From Neoscytalidium dimidiatum (taxonomy: Eukaryota > Ascomycota > Dothideomycetes > Botryosphaeriales > Botryosphaeriaceae), in contig CM074699.1 in NCBI GenBank assembly GCA_037367355.1, positions 2,790,001 to 2,854,000 of the forward strand: 64,000 nucleotides of DNA. The letters run 5' to 3'. Positions 58,422 through 64,000 of this stretch are shown here, in pieces (position 1 is the first letter of the stretch; every line of letters starts with the position of its first letter). The notes below the pieces were generated by a model. The model ran no database searches. It was given only the letters and a program-made list of their open reading frames with translations, and was not told the DNA's origin. A program made the translations under genes and the position numbers.

Positions 58422-60419
58422 CGCGAAGCCCTGGACTGAGGGCCAAAGTTATTGCAGCAGGAGGAGGCTCCAGTGGACTACGAAGAAGAACAGAAATCTG
58501 GCCTTTCTCTGATGGCATAGCTGCTGTGGGAGTAGATATCGAATCTAGATCCCGCATTTTGCCGTTTTTCCAACTTACACCCAAAAGCTCCTTCTCGTTA
58601 CGTGATGATATTTTTACTCCTTATCGGCGGTTTTCCTCTCTTCTTTGCTTTTTGACTTCATCTGGTACGAAAAAGTTATCTTGTTTCGGAAACCCCAGAA
58701 GACGCGAATTGCACCGAGAAACGCGCCGGAGAGGGGGAACGTTTTCCGCTTGCGTTGAGGCCGGACATGCCGTATCCGGTATCCGAGATACGAGCGGGAG
58801 CGAATCAGGGTGAAGGGTTTACGAGGTTTCAACGCATCAACTGGGTGAGGGACTCCGCGAGTGTACGGCAAAACGTGAGGAAGTGGGATCGAAGGACCGC
58901 AAGTTCCGGCGGCGATTGGAGGCGGCGCTGGCTCGCTCGGTTTCACTTACCGTTACCACGACTGTTACTGCTCCGATTCAGCAAGCGTCGGACTTCCCCC
59001 ACTTTGTCCCGAAGGCACTGACGCGGCGTCGTTCGTAGAGAGATGACACGGGCAGAATCAAACATGTTGGTTGGGAGAGGAAACGCGGTTGCCTGGATGG
59101 TCGACATGAGCGTGCGTGATGTCGGGCGAGGGTGTGTGGCAAATGTTCCTATCAGAAGACTTTATGATCTGAGAGGTGGGCTGTGCTCGTACGATGTAGT
59201 GGTCAGTACGAGAAAAGTCCAACCACTTGCGAGGGTTAAAATAAGTGTATGTGGTTCGTGAGGATTCAAATGATATGGAAGGGCATGGCTCGGGTTTTCA
59301 TGTACGCATGATGAAATTAGACTACCCATAGTTGCGGCCATCATCTGGCCTCTTTCATGGGTCCTTTTTCCCCACCCCCTTATCTCACGCATCGAACTGG
59401 AATACGCTGTAATTGAGAGATGAGCCCATGTCATTTCATTGTTCTGTTGTAATTATGGACCTTCGGTGTCCAGCCTAGGAGGCTGAAGGAATGATCTTCA
59501 CTTCTACACATGTCTATAGAGATCTCACCACACTTCCAATGTCGTTCACATTTCTTGAGAAAATCTTGATCCAGCACCTAATATATCGTCGGCATGACCC
59601 GCCATCTCTTCTGTCGAACAGAACCATACCAGATGACTCAGGTAGAGAGAATCGGCAAGCTCTCAAAAATTACTAGCTCTTCCGCGTCTCCCATCAACCG
59701 GCTTCTCTGCTGCTAACGCTCTTCTCGTGTGTCGGTCACATCGCCTTTCTCCATCTATTAAGCTATTAGATATAGCTTACATGTGTTTCAGAATTCAATT
59801 ATTCGAAGATATAGATGATGTGGGAAGATCCCTCCAGAAAGGTTTCCACCACGAAACAGCTTGAAGTGAGTTGTCGTACAAGTATATATGCCCTTGCACT
59901 CAAAAGTTGGGCATTCCCTGCCACTCTCTTACTTTTGCCTTGGTATTTTAACAGTGAAATATTGTTGAAAACCATGATAGATTGACCCTCTAAGGGGGTT
60001 GACGAATACCATAACTACGTACACAATGGTGGAACTAGGCCTAATCACGCCTCTCTCAATCGATAATACTATGTGCGACCTTCGATAGGTATCGTTAGCA
60101 ATCGACAGTGACGAATCTTTGGTACTCTGCTTACATAGCCATTTCTGAGTGCCTGATTTCAATGAATCCTTAAAATTAAGATGCACCTTTCTATGATACT
60201 CTACAATCGACGTTTCCTGTCTTGACTGACGCTCAGTCTTGTTATCAAATAGCCCCCAAGAAACCATCCATGCACTAGGCCATCCCACCATGTGGTCAGC
60301 AAAAGCATGTTAGCTTATCAGCCAAATCCAGACCCGCTGGCAGCGTCGCGCTACGCTTATACTCACCGGATTGATCACACACCAATTCGCAACCCAACAA
60401 TTTACCGGACCGCGTGATG

Positions 60420-60640
60420 ATTATGTTAATTAGAGTGTAGAAGTCGTCAATTTACTACCATATTATACTCGATATATAGAGTTTATAAACTAGCGAGTTT
60501 CTACATGCGTGTACTAAATGTATATAAATATTCTTGTTTAACATAATCTCATTTCTTTCTACTTATTATTATTATTATATTGTATTCTTCTACTACTTTT
60601 ATTCAAAACTATAAGCTTAGTCTATATTAATCCCTTTCGA
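60420..60640. repeat. AT-rich patch
   Basis: Very AT-rich with many TA steps (TATATAGAG, TATTATTATTATTATA-like runs). No parent element visible. Confidence 0.45.
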
Positions 60641-61398
60641 ATGGGTGAAAAAGAGCAGTAGAAATGAAATTATTACAAGTACTGTCTCTTAATGCGAAAG
60701 AAGCTGACTTATCCTAATTGAGCCTTCAACTATTCAACTCCAGTAAGTTCGATACACGCATCTTGTTTGCATTGCTCGACTGTGGTACTTTTTCAGGCAC
60801 ACGTTTGGGTTCTCGAAGTCAAATAACTTGGACGATGCCCCGGAATTCCATTAATGATCTTTTTCGAGCACAGCGACTGTAGAATGGCACAAATTCGCAA
60901 TTTCCCAGATCATGGAGCTTTGGCACTCGCTGATCTCCTATTTAGTCGGGTCTTCGTCGGATAGATGCGGCGTTCGGAGGTTCTGCGTTTCGTGCACATC
61001 CTGTCAGACGCACAGCTTTTAGAAAAGAAGGGGAAAGGGTTGGTAGCCCAAGTCGAAGACACTTCTCAACATCATGCTCGCATTGAATCTGATGAAAATC
61101 GCCATCCTTCATTCAAGAACTTGAAAGTTTTCTTCATAGTGATCACAACAATGATGGTTAATAGATGGCATACCTAATCACAAGCTGCTTTAGCCCACGG
61201 CTCCTCTTCACTTCATGCAGATACTCCTCGAAGGTTGGCCAAGAAAACATTAGATTATGTAGACCTCGGGGAGAAATGATACAAGCTGCATCTAAACAGA
61301 GCAAAACAATCAAAACCCATCGTCACTACCTTCTCCAAAATGAAACCAGACCCATGACCATCGAAGCGACCGCCGTCACCCGTCCCTCAATCCATCAC

Positions 61399-61886
61399 TT
61401 AAACGCGGCAGCCAATCTGGTTGGCGAACGCATCCCTGAACTTGCCGACGAGGCAGTCTTCGGTGGCGGTGTTGCCGCCGCTGCTCAGCTGGTTGTTGTC
61501 GATGACCCAGCTGTTGGCCGCGGAGCTGTGGTAGCAGGCGATGTTGTTGTTGACGGCGCCGCACTCTATCGGGAATTTGTTAGACTCGGTGCGAAGGGGG
61601 GAGTGTGGAGGTGATGATGCTGCTGCTCCTGCAAATACTTACTGGCGATGCCGTTGTAGAACAGGCCGCAAGCCTTGCCGTAGTCGACGCCGCTCTTGGT
61701 CGACGAGTAGGCGACGCGGTAGCGCTGCAGGCCGTCCTCGTGCCACTGGCCGACGATGGCAGCGTTGGCAATGCAGTCGCGCTGCTGCAGCTGGGCGGCG
61801 TCGGCGGCGGCGATGGGGGTTGCCGCGGCGGAGGCGAGGAGGAGGCTGAAGGCCGAGGCGGTGATGGCGGTGATGGAGAACTGCAT
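61399..61886 (-). CDS. small secreted cysteine-rich protein (effector-like)
   Basis: Exons 61643-61886 and 61399-61565 (77-nt GTAAGT..TAG intron) give 136 residues. A signal peptide (MQFSITAITASAFSLLLASA) is followed by a short propeptide-like stretch and a mature part with six cysteines: QQRDCIANAAIV, GKACGLFYNGIAK, CGAVNNNIACYHSSA, EDCLVGKF, IGCRV. Six cysteines would allow three disulfides. Size, signal and cysteine content fit a secreted effector or wall-associated protein; I do not recognise the family. It stands alone, more than 3 kb from the next gene upstream, with a TATA element about 138 bp before its start, suggesting regulated rather than housekeeping expression. Confidence 0.78.
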
Positions 61887-63484
61887 TATGATTGCTTGGG
61901 GTTGAGGGTGATGGAAGATAGTGGTGGAGACTGGATTGGGTTGGAAAGAGATCTGAATGAGTTGCCTTCTGTGGATGTGAATGCTTTGTGTGTTGATGCT
62001 GCTCTTGGACGGCGATTTGATTTCTTTATATATTGGTTTTGCAGCTGCTTTCGCCGCCTAAAGGTGGAGGCATTACGCGCAGCATTGAGGCTGAAGGCAA
62101 GAAATGTCGATGGATTCATCTTTCGGAGTCCATGCTTTGTCGTGTTGGATGGATCTGGTGCATCCTCACGGGGCCCGTGAGTGTTGACAGTGTCGCCGTT
62201 CTGCGCTGTTTCATTGGACCCATATGCTCTTCTGCTGTGGAAAGTCAGGCGTGACCATGGTAAACGCTCCTGGTCTTTTCTGTGGGCCTTTGTTACTCAG
62301 TAATTCCCGGGGCGGTGAAGATGTGCGCGATGCTGAGGGTCGAAGGATTTGTATGCTCGGATTCCGGAAATGATAGACAAGACGTACGATATCTTCAATT
62401 GGCCTGTCTAGCGAGCGAATCAAATTCAAAGTGGCGTAGCTGGGTGCAGAGGATCAATACCGAAACGGGTGATGAGGCAGAGTCAGTTACGCTCGGAACG
62501 GGGGCGGAGCCGTCAGCGCTAGCCCAATCCGGCCAGTACCCAGCAAAAAGGAAGCGGGTCTCGCTCTCACGAAAAGGCAAATGTCAAAGCCAAGGGCTCA
62601 AGTATCGATCAGAGCTTCGACGCAGAAGAATAGGCATCAATGCCGCACAGTAGAAATTGATCCCTCCGCTGTCAAAGCGTCCAGTACAACAAACTCCCCC
62701 ACACCAAGTTCTCGTGTTGGTTCCGAAAGGATTCGAGTATGGCCCCATGTCAGATCTGAATTCTCCAGGAGAACAGGTACCGCCATCCAGATATTTGCCT
62801 TTTGGCGGTGGAAGTGGCACCAGCATCTGTGCTGGCCTAGACACAGAGGTCGGGGCTGTTACTGTATTGCGTGTTGTTTAGTGCAGTCTCGAGGCTCAGC
62901 CGACCAATATAGGAAGGATCATCGTTTCGAGGAGCCGGTTAGCCGTAGAATAAAAGGCAGCAGAGAAAAAACGGAATGTTGAATATCATCAGAACAGTTT
63001 TGCACACTGAAAAGGTAGAGCTCTGAGAGAGCTACGAAAGTAGAATGCAAAGCGAAGCCGTCATTTTCCGCGGCTTTCTTTACAGGAAACTATCAAGCCG
63101 TTATTCCCATTGCTGCTGCCACGACTCTTGCCTTATATATCACTAAACTAGGTTGGCTACAGAATTGGTCTCTAAGATACCTTGCTCTTACTTTCGCACA
63201 TAATCGTGCAGAGGGGATTAAGAGACACACTGAAAGTGGAAAGATCTACCGATGAAACGCTGCCACTCACATGTACAGCTGGAATTGGATTTATGGTTTG
63301 TTGCGAAGTAAGGGTATTGCTTGCAACAGCTCAGATAAATCTCTACTCTATATGTTGACTACACAAGGATTCCAGGTGGTATGGCAACTTGGACAACCCG
63401 CCGGATAGAACTGAAGCTTTAACAATTCTTCATTTTCAAAATACTGCCTCCAGACATTTTCCCCAACCCCAGTCGTTGTGCGGG
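61887..63484. other. intergenic region, no supported gene
   Basis: About 1.6 kb. The first 200 bp carry the promoter of the secreted protein. The rest has no supported gene; minus-strand frames near 62211-62844 show no domain. Confidence 0.5.
62024..62036 (-). promoter_or_regulatory. CCAAT-TATATAAAG promoter element
   Basis: On the minus strand the sequence reads CCAATATATAAAG: a TATA box fused to a CCAAT motif, about 138 bp upstream of the start of the small secreted protein. Confidence 0.55.
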
Positions 63485-64000
63485 TCACAACACAACTCCC
63501 TCCTCCCTCCATCGCACCAACAGCCTTGTCGTCGGATCCGTGATCTGTTCCGTCTCCTTCCGCATCACCACCGGCTCGCACCCCTCAGCCAGCTTAAAGT
63601 CGTACTTCAGCAAGATATGTGCCAGGATGGTCTTGATTTCCGCCGCAACGAAGAGCCCGCCCGGACAAGCCCGCTTCCCAAAGCCGAACGCGATGTGCTC
63701 GGGCGTGACAGACGAGCTGGGCAGCGGCGCGTGTGTCCCGTTGCTTGGAGCGCTCGAGATGGTGGTAACCGTCAAAGCACTCTGGGTCATGGAAGTTACG
63801 CGCGCTTCACATTTCCTCGGCGGAGACGCAGACGAAGGAGCCCTTAGGCAGGACGGTGCCGTCGCGCATGGTGACGTCCTGGAGGGCCGCATATCTCATA
63901 AAGGCTGTTCCCGGTCAGTAGTAAATGAACGCAAGCCGGATAGGAAAGGTGATGTACTCTGGCTAATCGACTTCAACCGTTGCGATTCCTTCATCACGCA
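63485..64000 (-). pseudogene. cytochrome P450, 3' part, disrupted and cut by the window edge
   Basis: At the right edge CVMKESQRLKS holds the K-helix ExxR motif. A 53-nt intron (63905-63957) joins it to TFMRYAALQDVTMRDGTVLP and KGSFVCVSAEEM, then TGA at 63807-63809. The same frame continues with ARNFHDPECFDGYHHLERSK, a recognisable P450 block. The last part, in another frame, has AFGFGKRACPGGLF, the heme-cysteine motif, and LAHILLKYDFKLAEG. So one nonsense codon and one frameshift separate conserved blocks. Splicing GTGAAG..CCCAG across both would restore the frame but remove the conserved DPE-FDGY block. P450s of this type act in secondary metabolism or detoxification. The 5' portion lies beyond 64000. 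Confidence 0.7.

Larger units (their letters stand above)
58119..61398. other. gene-poor region, no supported gene
   Basis: About 3.3 kb. Contains a TAC microsatellite (about 58332-58354), a GA run (about 58400-58420), and an AT-rich patch from about 60420 to 60640. No domain or spliced gene found. Confidence 0.5.

Noticed and set aside
1..64000. tRNA, rRNA genes and CRISPR arrays
   Set aside because: Read-through showed no convincing tRNA T-arm and anticodon pairing, no rRNA-like sequence and no spaced direct repeats; a covariance-model search would be decisive for tRNAs.

Overview
This is nuclear DNA of a filamentous ascomycete (Pezizomycotina, most likely a Dothideomycete). The genes carry short GT-AG introns of mostly 42-90 nt. 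The gene set fits this: HET-domain protein, IEC3-type INO80 subunit, BIM1/X325 LPMO-like protein, Clr5-like remnant, filamentous-fungal SCP1/transgelin, NmrA-like reductase, P450, and a decayed Tad-type LINE. Gene models below were spliced by eye; exon ends come from splice consensus, codon phase and family conservation.

Layout. 0-12 kb is gene-poor: a conserved hypothetical, a GPI-anchored BIM1/X325 LPMO-like protein, and a large Ser/Thr-rich secreted protein ending in four cysteine-rich repeats, one of which holds an in-frame stop. 12.7-30 kb is a dense housekeeping block: SCP1-like actin-binding protein, complex I assembly factor (NDUFAF2 type), NmrA-like oxidoreductase, Mgr3-like mitochondrial TPR protein, HMCES/SRAP protein, a three-domain isochorismatase-AlkB-GST fusion, a small Cys/His-rich protein, and U1 snRNP protein C. 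Most neighbours there are divergent pairs sharing short promoters.

30-46.5 kb is an accessory region: AT-rich patches, a LINE endonuclease fragment with two nonsense codons, an unrecognised coiled-coil protein, a HET-domain gene with a frame change, a duplicated GPI-anchored protein, a frameshifted P-loop GTPase and a Clr5-like pseudogene. 47-58.1 kb is again housekeeping: cytochrome b5 reductase, CCCH zinc finger protein, CorA-type Mg2+ channel, IEC3 subunit and ORMDL. 58-64 kb is mostly empty apart from a small secreted cysteine-rich protein and the broken 3' part of a P450 that runs off the right edge.

Functionally, 20-27 kb places two DNA-damage-related genes (HMCES and an AlkB-like protein) within about 2 kb. 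The mitochondrial genes (NDUFAF2-like, Mgr3-like, b5 reductase) are scattered. Five loci show damage (nonsense codon, frameshift or lost splice donor), including U1-C, which should be essential, so real decay must be separated from assembly error.
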